In this document: in pieces, positions 1 through 11,600 of the stretch
Layout: each line of letters starts with the position of its first letter
Position numbering within the stretch: position 1 is the stretch's first letter
Assembly (NCBI GenBank): GCA_016081115.2
Contig: CM071925.1
Span: 11,760,441-11,824,440, forward strand
Direction: 5' to 3'
Length of the DNA: 64,000 bases
From: Rehmannia glutinosa
Lineage: Eukaryota; Streptophyta; Magnoliopsida; Lamiales; Orobanchaceae
Translations under genes and position numbers: made by a program
Notes under the pieces: generated by a model
What the model saw: only the letters and a program-made list of their open reading frames with translations
The model's database searches: none
Told to the model about the DNA's origin: nothing

Positions 1-990
1 CCGTGTATCAAGGATCCAATCTAGTTGTCATAGTATCTAAACTTTTATTGTTTTTTTGAACTTAATATGAATATTTCCAGTGGAACAGAATGATGGTAGA
101 ATATATAGGTTAATGAAATTAAATTAGTTATGCATTCTTGCAATGGGTTATGTATATGGTGTTTGTGGTGTATATTAGCTTGCATCAATAATTGATATAT
201 GATACAAGGACTAGACAAAGCACACGACATTCATCATTAAAGCAATTGTCCATCTTTACCCATATGAGAAAACTCATACAGCTCATTAGCTGGCCATGTA
301 CCCTTTCTTGGTCTACTCTTCCACAAATTGCTAAGATTTTGAACCCATGCATAGCATGGATTCTGTATGCTAGTGCAATATAACGTTTTAAATCCAATGA
401 AACTCATATAGAGTTTATAATATAATACAAGTTAATTTTCTGATAGTTTGTTTGTTCACTCCATTTTACTACTCATAATGCATTAAGAATGCTAATTCCT
501 TGTAAATTGACATTGATTAATGGCGGAGGCAACACACGAAAGTAAGGTGAATTGGATGAAAAACTCAAAAAAAAAAAATATATGTAAGCTCTAACTACAC
601 TTTTTTTAGCACTGTCGAGCCGTAGATAGGTTTGGGCTGGTGTCCAACTTGCTAAATGCTAATCACTCTAGATCATCTATTTTCAAAGTCATACATGTTA
701 AGTGTATGATACGACATCATCAACGTATATGTGCTCGTGTATTTAGTGTACGTACTGCAATACGAGACGTAATAATAAATCACAATAGCTAGACGATCCG
801 AATTGCTTCCCCTACTACACATAACATTACATAATGTGGCAATTCAAACAAAAAAAAAATTAACAGACACCGTCTTGTAATACATCATCATGCCATGCTC
901 TCAACTTTCCCACAAGCTTACAAAAATCCAACTTGTACACTCTCATCTCTTCCACTCAATCCCATATCACAACATCAACCTCACATTCCC
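1..990. other. Upstream spacer, no gene seen
   Basis: This is AT-rich non-coding sequence upstream of the small secreted-protein gene. The open frames here are short, overlap one another on both strands and resemble no protein I know. Nothing else can be supported. Confidence 0.5.
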
Positions 991-993
991 TCT

Positions 994-1000
994 TTATAAT
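994..1000 (+). promoter_or_regulatory. Probable TATA box
   Basis: The sequence TTATAAT lies about 65 bases before the chosen ATG. It sits in a short direct duplication (ctctttataatgt followed by ctctttacaatgt). The position suits a short 5' leader. This is inferred from motif and spacing only. Confidence 0.4.
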
Positions 1001-1060
1001 GTGCACAATCCTCTTTACAATGTACTACTCCAACACCAATTAACCTATATCTTTTTAGCC

Positions 1061-1462
1061 ATGGCCACCCCAAAACTCTCAACCACCCTTCTAATAATCC
1101 TCTCCTTCTTCCTCATTTTTGCCACATTCACCACCGCCTGCGGGACGTGTGAGCCCAGTAAGCCCAAGCCCAATCCCACGCCCAAGGCGCCACCGGTGAA
1201 CCCATTTTGCCCACGCGACACGCTCAAGCTAGGCATATGTGCCGACGTCTTGGGGCTGATAAACGTGCAGATTGGGGCCCCACCGTCGGGCGATAAGTGT
1301 TGCGCGCTCCTAGAAGGGCTGGCGGACTTGGAGGTGGCGGCATGCCTTTGCACGGCCTTAAAGGCGAACGTGCTAGGCATTAACTTGAACGTGCCGATTG
1401 CGCTTAGTGCTTTGGTTAGTGCTTGTGGCAAAACCATTCCTCCTGGATTCCAATGTGGATAG
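1061..1462 (+). CDS. Secreted proline-rich eight-cysteine protein (HyPRP / 14 kDa proline-rich DC2.15-like)
   Basis: This intronless gene encodes 133 residues. Residues 1-26 form a hydrophobic signal peptide ending near TTAC, so the protein is probably exported to the cell wall. Residues 31-48 are a short proline/lysine-rich linker. Residues 50-132 hold the eight-cysteine pattern of the hydrophobic-seed / lipid-transfer superfamily: C50, C60, C80-C81 (adjacent), C95-x-C97, C122 and C132, with hydrophobic helices between. Two extra cysteines (27 and 30) precede the linker. The frame is open for 57 codons upstream, but the ATG at 1061 is chosen because it directly precedes the signal peptide and follows the TATA-like site. 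Hybrid proline-rich proteins are cell-wall proteins linked to development and stress; the exact role of this one cannot be read from sequence. Confidence 0.9.
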   Translation: MATPKLSTTLLIILSFFLIFATFTTACGTCEPSKPKPNPTPKAPPVNPFCPRDTLKLGICADVLGLINVQIGAPPSGDKCCALLEGLADLEVAACLCTALKANVLGINLNVPIALSALVSACGKTIPPGFQCG

Positions 1463-1589
1463 ATTGGATTATTGGGAGATGGAAGAAAACAAGTTCAATT
1501 GAGTTTGTTAGTTATTGTGTTGTGTTTTTTTTCTTAATTTGTTAGTTGAGTTGTTGTTTGTTGTGTTGCAATTTAAGTAATGTGCAATT

Positions 1590-1764
1590 GTTTGTTTGAT
1601 TTGATGGTTACTTATTAGGGAGTTTATTTAGTGTTTGGTTTATTGTGGCTTTCAATTGTTTCTTTGTATGGTGATTTGGTTTCATGGCAATAAATAGGCA
1701 AGCTTGTTTGCCTTTTGTATTGTGTATTGATGTTTGTGTAAGAAAAAATGAGTAATCATCACAA

Positions 1765-1818
<54 letters not shown>

Positions 1819-2190
1819 TTTGTAGATAATAATAGGCTAATTTGAATGAACAGTAAGAAGAAGAAGGGCCAAGAGTTGTAACAACCAGCTTCATTTTCAT
1901 ATGTTACAATGAAAAAAAAATTGCTCTCACTAAATGATAATATTCTTTTTTTTTAGAGAGTATAATCACTAATTAATGATATTCTTACATGTAAACTAAT
2001 TTGATAAAATTCACTTGCACAACAGCACAAGATCAAACATACCCACCCTTTTAATCGTATACTACTGATGAAAAAGTAGCACTTAGGAAACGTTTTTGTC
2101 CATCGCCACATATATATTTGTTGATTGATGGTTTGAATTAGTTATTGAGGGTTCAAAAAAATTATTCAAATTCAATTGTTAATTAAAAAT
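1590..2190 (+). repeat. First unit of a diverged direct duplication (3' flank of the eight-cysteine gene)
   Basis: Bases 1590-1650 (3' UTR region, including tgtttggtttattgtggct) recur at 2203-2264. Bases about 1905-2190 (markers: atcgtatactactgatg, gatgaaaaagtag, cgtttttgtccatc) recur at about 4715-5015. The order of the two blocks is the same in both copies, so the gene's downstream flank appears to have been duplicated in tandem. The second unit was later opened by transposon insertions. The copies differ by many substitutions and small indels. Confidence 0.7.
1766..1819. repeat. (ATT)n microsatellite
   Basis: About 18 uninterrupted ATT units lie about 300 bases downstream of the eight-cysteine gene, within the first unit of the duplicated block described separately. 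The length is likely to vary between individuals. Confidence 0.95.
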
Positions 2191-2262
2191 TTCCTTTTTT
2201 TTTTGTTTGATTTGATGATAACTTACTAGGGACTTTATTATTAGTGTTTGGTTTATTGTGGC

Positions 2263-2721
2263 TAGGGCTGCAATCGAACCAATTTGAGCCGAGCTTTTGG
2301 GAGTTTGAGTTTGACTCGTTTATTACCGAGTCAAACTCAAGCTTGAATTTATCGAATATATTGATGACTCGCAAACTTTTTTCAAAGTTTAATCAAGCTT
2401 GGCTCGTTTAATAACGAGTCGAACTTGGGTTTGAATTTATCGAATATATTGATGGTTCATGAACTTTTTTCAAGCTTAATCGAGCCAAAACGAGCTAGCT
2501 TAGTAAATATCATATTATAACTTAAATTATTCTTCAATTTATTACAAAGTAAAATTATATATTTCTAAAACGCAAAATACATCTATTAAAACATATGATT
2601 TTATTCAAACAAATAAGTTTATTTAATTACTTTTATGTTTATCTTATGTAAACGTATAAAAATGAAACATAAAATGCAGACTATTAGTTTAATTTATACG
2701 AGCTTGCTCACGAGCAGAATA
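2263..2721. repeat. hAT-like non-autonomous element fragment ('gctcg/cgagc' type)
   Basis: The stretch starts with tagggctgcaatcgaacc, typical of small plant hAT derivatives, and is full of gagc/gctc and 'gagtcgaac' words. A roughly 80-bp segment is tandemly doubled (about 2327-2400 and 2411-2485, both containing gaatttatcgaatatattga). The matching right terminus is not present; the sequence runs directly into truncated copia gag at about 2721. A better preserved relative lies at 30436-30781. Confidence 0.5.
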
Positions 2722-3684
2722 TCTTTAAGATAGTTTTTGAAATCCCTCCAACTAGGCGACAAATTTTCAATCATTGCAGCCACTTGGAAGGTTTCACACA
2801 ACTGCATCCCCTTAGCATGGATGTTGTGGAAAATCAATTGCAATTCTTGGAGTTGACTCATAACAGTCTTGGTGTCAACCATCACATACTCCAAGAATCT
2901 GTCGACAATGAACTTCTTGGTGCCGACATCCTCTGTTCTATACTTTTTGTCCAGGGAGATCCACAATCCCTTGGCAGTACTTTTGAACGACGCATACACA
3001 TTGTACAACGCATTATCCAACCCATTAAGGATATAATGCTTGCATAAGTAGTCCCCTTGACCCCATTCATCAAGGGCAGCCCTACGACCCATATTGGTAT
3101 CGTCTGGGGCAACGACATAAGAGTACTCTTTAAGGAACCTCACCAAACTTAGGGTTGTCAGATAAAAGAACATTTTTTGCTGCCATTTGTTAAAATCAAG
3201 TCCGATAAACTTTTTCGGCCTTTCGACATGGGCAGCCACGATTGCTAGAATATGTGTGATTGAAGGAGTTGCCAACACTGACGTAACACCAACGGCAGAG
3301 GCAGAACCATGTGAAGCCTGAAGTGAGGCCACATGTGTGGTAACATCGAAGGCCACACTCGATGGAACATCAAAATACTGGGGTGTGTCAGAAGATGTGG
3401 TCACACCCCCCACATACACTGGAGCATACCCGAGCAGAGGTGTGACAAGAGGTGTGGTCACACCCCCCACAGTCGCTGGAGCGTATGGAAACGGAGGTGT
3501 GACAGAAGGTGTGGTCACACCCCCCCACAATCATCGAAATAGAAGCAGGTGTTGGCAGAGGTGTGGCCGAAGGTGAGGTTACACAAAAGGCAGGGACGAT
3601 AGAAACAAGTGTTGTCGGAGGTGTTGTCACACCCGAGGCCACACCTACAAAATTGGTAGTCATCGCGTTGCTTGAAGACGCCAT
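2722..3684 (-). pseudogene. Broken copia gag with Thr/Pro-rich repeats
   Basis: The minus-strand frame opens with an ATG at 3684 (MASSSNAMTTNFVG), shifts frame near 3530, and continues as a copia gag domain. The hallmarks are FNKWQQKMFFYL, a DEWGQGD-like segment, LDKKYRTED and LSPSWRDFKNYLK. The copy then runs into unrelated sequence and stops. Between the start and the gag domain are 19-residue repeats of the form GGVTTPxVTPxxxYAPxxV, three clear copies (about 57 bp each) plus decayed ones. The frameshift and the lost 3' half make this non-functional. Confidence 0.8.
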
Positions 3685-3714
3685 CAGTCCAAATTACAAA
3701 CAAGAGCTTAAAAT

Positions 3715-4533
3715 TGTTGGGATACAATAACAATCAAAGGGATACAGAGGGAATAATTTAAACTATCAACGTCTATTACAAACAAAGGGAAAAGAAAGCA
3801 GTAAAGCAAGTCGAGGCGAGCGAACTCTTTTTTTAAGACTCTTGTTGCCCCGTCACAATGCTCACGGTTGCAGGCAACGAGTCTCCCAAGATAAAACGAC
3901 TTTGGTAAAGGATAGGAGCACCACAAATTCTTCTACCCGGTGAACTGAGATGAGTGAGGCATGAGTGACGTCAACACCCTGACGTAACACCTCCTGTGCT
4001 GATGCAGATTTTGAGTGACAGACTATGTGTGATGTATGCATGAATTTCTGTGATTGTGAATGTATTTTGCACGACTTTCACTGAATGGAGGGGCTCCAAT
4101 ATATAGAGAAAACACAAGGGATTCTCCAAAGGAAAGCCCTAATGATTTGGACTCAATTATGTCCATAATCATCAATCAAATCCTTTCTTATTTTGATTGA
4201 TTTGTGCCAAGTCCTTCCAATTGTGGCCTTAGTCGGTTTAGGAATAATTTGATGCACTCAATCATGTCACCATAAATTGGTGATTTGAGTCAAAGTTGTC
4301 TATTTAACAGATAAAATCAAACAACTTACCAAACACCAGATTTGACCAATCTACCACCATTCTATATATGTTGGATACATTTCCTATAAATATCTTTCCA
4401 AGTATACCATTTGTGCATCGATTTCTCACTCACCAATAAATAGTTTTGTGAAAATAAATACATCACTCATTTCCAAAATTAACGAGTCTCCACACTTGGA
4501 GTTTCGGCTTAACCAAAATCAATTTTTCCAACA
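3715..4533 (-). repeat. Copia long terminal repeat
   Basis: On the minus strand the repeat starts TGTTGG and ends CCAACA, a perfect six-base short inverted repeat of the TG...CA type. A TATATAT box at about 4098-4105, followed by gagcccctcc, points transcription leftward into gag. The copy is 819 bp. Only one LTR is present, so no target duplication can be tested. Confidence 0.8.
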
Positions 4534-4714
4534 GTGGTTTATTCCATGCTACACTTGAAGGAGTACACACTAGGTGCACAATAATCGTAGATTTGTTATA
4601 AATGTGTAAAGATTCACACAAAATCGACGTATATTATGTGCAGATTTACAGTTGATACTATACATAGTATATTCTTCAGGAGTAACATCTACAAGATCGT
4701 TCATCTATTATTTC

Positions 4715-5015
4715 GAAAAAAATAAATAAAAAGAAGTCGCTCTCACTAAGTTATATTCTTACACGTAAACTAATTAATAAAACTCGCACAAGGAACGTAC
4801 TTAAAAAAAAGAAAAAAGAAAAGAAATCGCACAAGGAACATACCCACCCTTGCAATCAATCGTATACTACTGAGTACTGATGAAAAAGTAGTTTAGGAAC
4901 ACGTTTTTGTCCATCCCCACGCATATATTTGTTTATTGATGGTATCAATTAATTCTTTTCACCAAATGAAGAGGGTTAAAAAAAAGTTACTCAAAATCAA
5001 TTATTAAAAATTAAA
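4715..5015 (+). repeat. Second unit of the diverged duplication (distal block)
   Basis: This block matches 1905-2190 in order and orientation, with shared words such as tcgtatactactga and cgtttttgtccatc. It also has a small internal repeat of 'cgcacaaggaac' (near 4785 and 4828). The 2.4 kb separating it from the proximal part of its unit (2203-2264) is occupied mainly by a hAT-like fragment and a truncated copia element. Confidence 0.65.
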
Positions 5016-5543
5016 AATTGGTGGGGGGTTTGGGTTTCCCCTCTCCTCGTTTCTTTGAAATTAACTATGAAGCGTCTTAATTAAATTTGGATACTTAATT
5101 TGTTTATATAAAATTAGAAACTTGATTCGACTTTGTTTAGGTATATTGCATGAATTTAGCACACCACCACAGCTATTTCGTGCCAAAATTAAAGAAGCAA
5201 TACAAGAAAAAAAATCAGTTTATCTATACATTTAAAATTATTGATAAATGCATATAATATATATTTCTATCGATAAATTTAAGAATTGTCATTGATCTGT
5301 CGGTGTAATCTGGGAAAAATAATATCTTTTATTATATGATATTTTGTTCGTAACTATAAAATTTAGTGATATAATTATTTGTATTGGTAAATTCTATCGG
5401 TAAACTGGAATCATCTTGTAGTGAAGGTGATAAAGAGTTGACTAGTTGATTAGTAAGTGTACCAACCCCTATAATTTTGAAATTTAATGTTATGAACATA
5501 TATCCACATAAAAATACTAAAATCAAACCCCAAACATTAAGTT

Positions 5544-5573
5544 AACTATTCTTTTACTCGTGCGATGCACGAG
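5544..5573 (-). repeat. Possible Helitron 3' terminus
   Basis: A perfect 7-bp stem with a 3-base loop (ctcgtgc gat gcacgag, 5557-5573) is followed on the minus strand by about ten bases and a degenerate ATAGT in place of CTAGT. That is the layout of a decayed Helitron 3' end. The matching 5' end was not found. Confidence 0.35.
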
Positions 5574-5657
5574 GTGTATATCTGTTAGGCTTTCGGTTTT
5601 GTACCATTACATGTACACTTTTCTAATAGTTATATCTATGAATTCTATCTCTGCATT

Positions 5658-5835
5658 TAGGGATGACAACATCCCCGATTTGGAACTATCCTCGTTGGTA
5701 ACCGAATAGAATGGGACGAGGAATCACAGGTTAATTCGGGGATGTGAGCAGGGACGGCACATGGACGGTATTCTATTTATATTCCCATTCCCCTTCCTAC
5801 TCTGATTAGACAAAAGGGGGATTCTCCATTCCTTA
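5658..5835. repeat. hAT-like fragment ('tagggatgacaa' type)
   Basis: The fragment begins with tagggatgacaacatcccc and continues with GC-rich words (gggacgagg, ggggatgtgag, gggacggcac) that stand out from the AT-rich surroundings. It belongs to the same broad type as 20098-20534. No right end or target duplication was found. Confidence 0.45.
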
Positions 5836-8644
5836 AATATGTATATTGTATTTATCTATTATTAATATTTATTTTGTTTATAATTAATTATTTTATTAAT
5901 TATGAAAATTAAACCTAAGAGTCTCTACATTTTTACTTGTTATTGTTCTTTATTTTACAAATTATGGATTTGTGTTATCTATGTTTAAAAAAAATAGTGA
6001 TTGCAAAAAAAATAAAATTTCAAAAAATAATTAAATATAAAGATAATTAATTTAATTGTAAATCATATCATTAAATAATAAAAAATAAATTATTATAAAG
6101 TATAAAAAATCTCTTTAAATACGAAATATTTAGTTGTGTGAATATGAATTGTATCTATTTATAGAGCATGTTTATCTATGGGAAAATAAAAGTTTGAAAA
6201 ATGTTTTAACTGCCCAATGTTGAATTCTTTTTTTTTACTACCCCAATATTGAATATTTAATTAAATCATATTTTCAATACAATCAATAATAAAATTATTT
6301 TAAATTCCAATATTTTTTGGGGTTTAGAAAATTGAACAATTATCAAAATTATTAAAGAAATTAAACAAAAACCATGCTTTATATTTAGCCACACAATTTA
6401 AAGGAAAATAAAACATTTCAAGAAAAACAAAAACTATTTTATTTTATATATACACATATATCAAAAAATTATCAAACAAATTCATATATAATTCCACATG
6501 TAGAAATTTGAAGTTGAATATCAAAATGCTTTGATAAATATAAAAAAAATCTCCATTAACATGAAAAATATGTTAATATGTAAAATACTATTATGAGTAT
6601 AATTTCATATTAAATAAATTAATTTTCCTCTTTCATAAATATATATAATGTTGTGTATGGATATATGTGATATATAAAATTTGGATACGTATTTCGAGAC
6701 ATTTTCTTTAATTCAAATTTTAACTGAATTTAATCAATTTATATATGATTTATATAATTATTAAGAAATGGGATAAGCCAAAATAACAACTATATATACC
6801 ACAAATAACTGAAATACATGAATATACAAACTGATGTCCAATCGCCTCAATGCAAAATTTTTAAAGCCCATTGCAAATTACAAAATGATGAATAAATATT
6901 TCTTATATATTTTTATTATGTTTTTGTTATTTATAAATGCAATACGGGTGTCAAACTGGAGATCGTAAGAAAAATAATTAATTTGATATATTACACGTCA
7001 AAATGGATGAAAACGAAAAAATTATTAATTTGATTTTTTTTTATCATTTTAAAAAGTGAATATTTAAATCAAAAATAATGAAATACTAAATATTTATCAC
7101 TTCTTATTTTCACGCATATGTTTATTACTTTTTATAGTAAATGCGAAAGAGCAAGAAAAATTCTCGATACTATTTTAAGAAGCGGGTCATTATATATATA
7201 TAATTAATTTAAAAATAACATTTTGATATATCAGGTGGTGAGGTACGTACTATTTAGTTTTTGAAGTGTGAAAATTAAATTTAGATAAATTTGTATTAGT
7301 AAAAGTGAAACTGTTACAAATTCGAATCAATTGAAAGTTGGGAAAAATTACATTCGTTGTCGTGCTTTTAATAAAGAACTAAAGAGAATCAATCAATGTT
7401 GACAGTGGAACATGATTGATGATATTTACTCTTAAAATTGAAAAACAACTAACCATATTCGATATTCAACTCAAAAACGATTGTTAAAAGTTTGTTTGAG
7501 GTTAATTTATGTGTATCAAAGTCGAACTCATACTATCGTTCTTAAAATCTAAAGCTCTGCTTAGAATCGACACAATTAGTAAAAAGTGTAAAATATATAT
7601 AAAAATATCACGACTCAAACTCGATTTTGTGTTAAGTTCCATTAATCTTGTTTAGATTGATAATCAAATAAAATTCAAATACAATTTTTGAATCTCAATT
7701 CCTTTACACCCTTATTTATATCTTCCATAGTTTCTTTTTTTTTATTTGCCAAATCTATATATGTGGGAATTCAATCGAACACGATACATAATAACATACG
7801 TCCAAAAGTGGAGTTCTTTCGTTCTTGATAACAGTAATGATAGTGGTAATATAGGCCAAATTAACTACTTATGTTTTGTGAAAATTAAAAGTAGCCATGA
7901 TTTTCAAAAACATGCATTTTTTAGCATTTTTGACTAAAATCTAACGATCATACCATTCATGTATTATCAGGTGAGATACTTGGTCATTTTTTCTAAAATC
8001 GATGCTAAACGAACTCAAAAATAGCTAAAATATACGACAAAAAAATATTTTGCCTATAGAGAAGTGATAAAAAAAATCAATGAACCCATAATAATATTCA
8101 AAAGTTACTTATTTTTTTAAATATTTTTCCTCATGTTTTTCATGGACCAGAAGGAAGTGGATTTTTTTGTAGTTATGTTTAGGTTAGTAAGGTGCTTTGT
8201 TTTTTTATTCCTGGGAAAAAGAAAAGACAAAAGAACCATTGAAACAATCGATCTTCTCCTGTGCCTCCTCTCCAGTAATCTCCAATGTGAATTAGACTCG
8301 TAGTTTAAGAAACGCACACAATAGGTGCAAGAATAGACAGAGGAGAAGTCGTCAAACCGGGCCGTGACGCACACTGCACTTCGTAGCCACGTCCCCCTTT
8401 CTCCTTCTCTTATCACGCGCCGGGGAAAAACCAAAGAGAAGAAGGGAAAATAATCGTACGCACTCCGATCTCAATTCGCCCAAAACCCTAAATACTCACT
8501 AAATCCACCATCATTTTTCTGCCATTTTTATCAGTTTTTTTATATATAGCTGCTAGGTATTAAGTAATTCAGTAACATTATAGTAATATATTGAAGTGAT
8601 TTTGAATTTAAAGAATAAAGTGATCGAAATCCAAAAGTGCGGAG

Positions 8645-11600
8645 ATGCAGAGGCAGAGTCCACCGAAGCACCGGCACGATGGAACTTCGCCTTTGCCTTT
8701 GGGTATGGATTGGAGCCCTCCGCCTCGTATTTGGGTATGAATTTTCTTTCCCCAAATTATGAATAGTTACGTGAATTATTACCGATTGATCCATTTACCA
8801 CATAATCAGTTGTAAATACTCTGATCCATTTGGATATTTGGTGGTTTGGATGCGTGGTTTATAAATTATAGCTTGTGATCAGCTCTATTTGCATAAAAGT
8901 TTTAGCTTTATGCGTAAGAGAGCTCGATTTTTCACTTCTAGTTCTGTACATAGAAAGATCAAGTAAGAATTTTATTTGTAGGTGAATATCGGTTTTCTAG
9001 TAACTTTGCTTATGTGATGCTTTCAGTGCGATTCGTATAGTGCATCTCTTGTACAGTCTTACTGAACTGGAATTTGCTGCAGTATGAATGACAAATGAGG
9101 TTGTAGTGTAAGATGGAAATTATGTATTGCATGAAAGCGATGTAGGAGCTTAAGATTAGATTTTATGGGAAAAAGTTATTGCTTAACAAAAACAAAGGCC
9201 AAATGTATGTGGTGACATTTTCTGTTATTAAAAATTCTTAAATTGAAGCGGTGTCCTTGCTGAAGTTGTCAAAAATGGCTGATCCAACAGACTACGATGG
9301 CCTTGGTGCTATGATTAGCTTTAATGAGCAAATGTCATTGTGGCTCAATGCTCAGACATAAATATTGAGTTGTCATTTGGGTTTATACATTATATGTACT
9401 TGCAGGCTGGGAGAGAAACTGTTTGGCCTCATGATCCTCGCTCAGGATGGAGTTACTGCGTTACAGTACCTTCATGGATTGTACTCGCAAAATCAAGAGA
9501 TTCTGACCCTATAGTGGTATTTTATTTTTTATTTTTTTTATATGTTCTTTACTTGATATGGTTGATGAATTATACTTGATTGTAACTATATGTAATGTAA
9601 TTTAGAAATTCCTTGGTTTTCATCCATAAAAAGAGTAGCAAAATATTAAGTCAGTCAACTTGGGTTGTCTTTCACCTTGCCCAAGTGTCAAAGACACGAT
9701 AAATTGGTCAAATCATTGTAGCAATTGGCCAGTGTGAAACTAAACTTTTATGTGTCTTAGGCAGCATGCAAGTAAATTATGGCCAGATAGTTGATGGAAA
9801 TTCTTCATATCACACATGTTCACATCAATCAATCAGCTTTTTGCTTTTTTCTTTTATCTTTATCCCCCCCTTTTTTTTTTTATCTCTGTGTGTGTAAATG
9901 GATAAACATCTTCTCCTCTGATTATTATTGATTATTAATTGTCAGTCCAAGACCTTGTTGGTGAATGCTCTGTTATTGTATACTTGTATTAGACCTTTTC
10001 TTCCATATGGTTCGTTACTTCTTTTACCAGTTAGGTAGTTTCCTGAATTAACATTTTAAAGGGGCAGTTTTACAGGGTACAAGTCGGCGTACAATCACCA
10101 GAAGGGATTACAACTACAAGAACTGTTTTGAGAAGATTTAATGATTTCTTAAAGTTGCATGCTGCTGTAAGTTCAAATGTTTTAGTTGGAATTTGAGCAT
10201 CATCATCTTAGACTTGTATAGGGAATTGGGGTGGTGATTTACTTCTTCAACTGTGTTTGAGCTTGCATGTTTGTTGGCTTATGGAAGTTGTAACCCCAGA
10301 TGCTGATTGTTGTCAACTCTCTGTTGCAGCTTAAACGAACCTTTCCTGGAAAACACGTTCCACCAACTCCCCCGAAGGGTCTCCTGCGGATGAAAACTAG
10401 GGCGATGCTGGAAGCGGTAAACACTTTTTAGAGCTTTAGATCATTAAGTCATTTTTTCATTGAAGATGTTGAACGATGTTGAACTTGGTTTGCGGTTTGC
10501 GTCTCTCGGAAAAGGTTTTATCTTGATGTACACTAGGGGAACTCCTAATAGTAATCTTTTTGTCTTAGTTCTTGTTTATTCATGCCTGAATGAGCTTGAT
10601 GTTGGACGGCAATCTTGTTCTGCAATCTGATCCATATAGATTATTGACTAATGAGCTTTGGACCTCCTCCTTTTTTTTTCTCTCTCTTTCTTTTTTCATT
10701 GGCTGAGATGGGGATTGGGGTGGGTTGGGTTGGGGTGGTTAAGCATTGTTTATGATTGGTTACTATAAGCTGCGGGTCTGCGACCCTTGAGACCTAATGA
10801 TGCCTCCAAAGGCATGCTTACATCTGAAATAAAGTATGAGTTCTTCTGATGCCACGGAGATTTGTTTCTTCTCATTCATTTTCTATTTCTTTAATTTTGA
10901 TTGACTGTTAAGATTGCCAGAGGCTTGTTTTTTGCAGAGGAGGAGTTCTTTGGAGGAATGGATGGCAAAGTTACTATCAGACATTGACTTTTCAAGAAGC
11001 ATTGTTGTTGCGTCCTTTCTTGAACTCGAAGCTGCTGCTAGGTCATGTGTGTATCAGCTCTTATTTGATATTATTACACTTTTTATACTTTTTAACTAAG
11101 TGGTGTTGCATCTGAATTGCCATCATTTTACTCTTATAACTTTTATATTTCCACACTTGTTCTGGTCACTAATTTTTTTACTACAATTGTTTTCAGCATT
11201 CCAAGAAGAGGGCCAAAACATCTCTGATTCACATATTTCTCCGAGTACCACAGACTTATCTCATGTTCTTCATAATTCAAGCATATCCGCGGTAGCAGGC
11301 AGTTCATCACTGGCATCAGATTATGGCAGTGATACAGCTTATGAGACATCTGAGATTGGTAGTCCAAGCCTTGGAAGGGATAACAACTCTGAACTTGGGA
11401 TGGAGGATCTGTCATTTTATGATGACGTAACAAGTTCAGTAGATAAGTTTGTTAGGTATGGCATGTCAAATATTGACGAGGGCTTGTCTATGGGGCAGAC
11501 TATTATGGAGAAGCTGGAAAGTTTTCCTAAGCATAAATTGCATGCCACTCGTTATAATTTGGAACACGATACGAGCAATGGAAGTTCTTCTAAAGTCTCT

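Larger units (their letters stand above)
2722..4533 (-). mobile_element. Truncated Ty1/copia retrotransposon (LTR plus partial gag)
   Basis: Read on the minus strand, it begins with one LTR (4533 down to 3715), has a short leader, then a gag frame from 3684, and ends abruptly at about 2722 inside gag. No protease, integrase, reverse transcriptase or second LTR follows. The loss of everything 3' of gag means it cannot move by itself. Confidence 0.8.
5016..8644. other. AT-rich spacer with transposon scraps
   Basis: There is no supportable gene. The sequence is very AT-rich, especially 5830-7740. Recognisable pieces are the Helitron-like terminus at 5544-5573 and the hAT-like fragment at 5658-5835. 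The last 250 bases are probably the promoter and 5' leader of the PX-domain gene. Confidence 0.5.

Noticed and set aside
890..1060. Longer N-terminus for the eight-cysteine protein
   Set aside because: The upstream extension is in frame but lies before a typical signal peptide and overlaps the likely TATA region.
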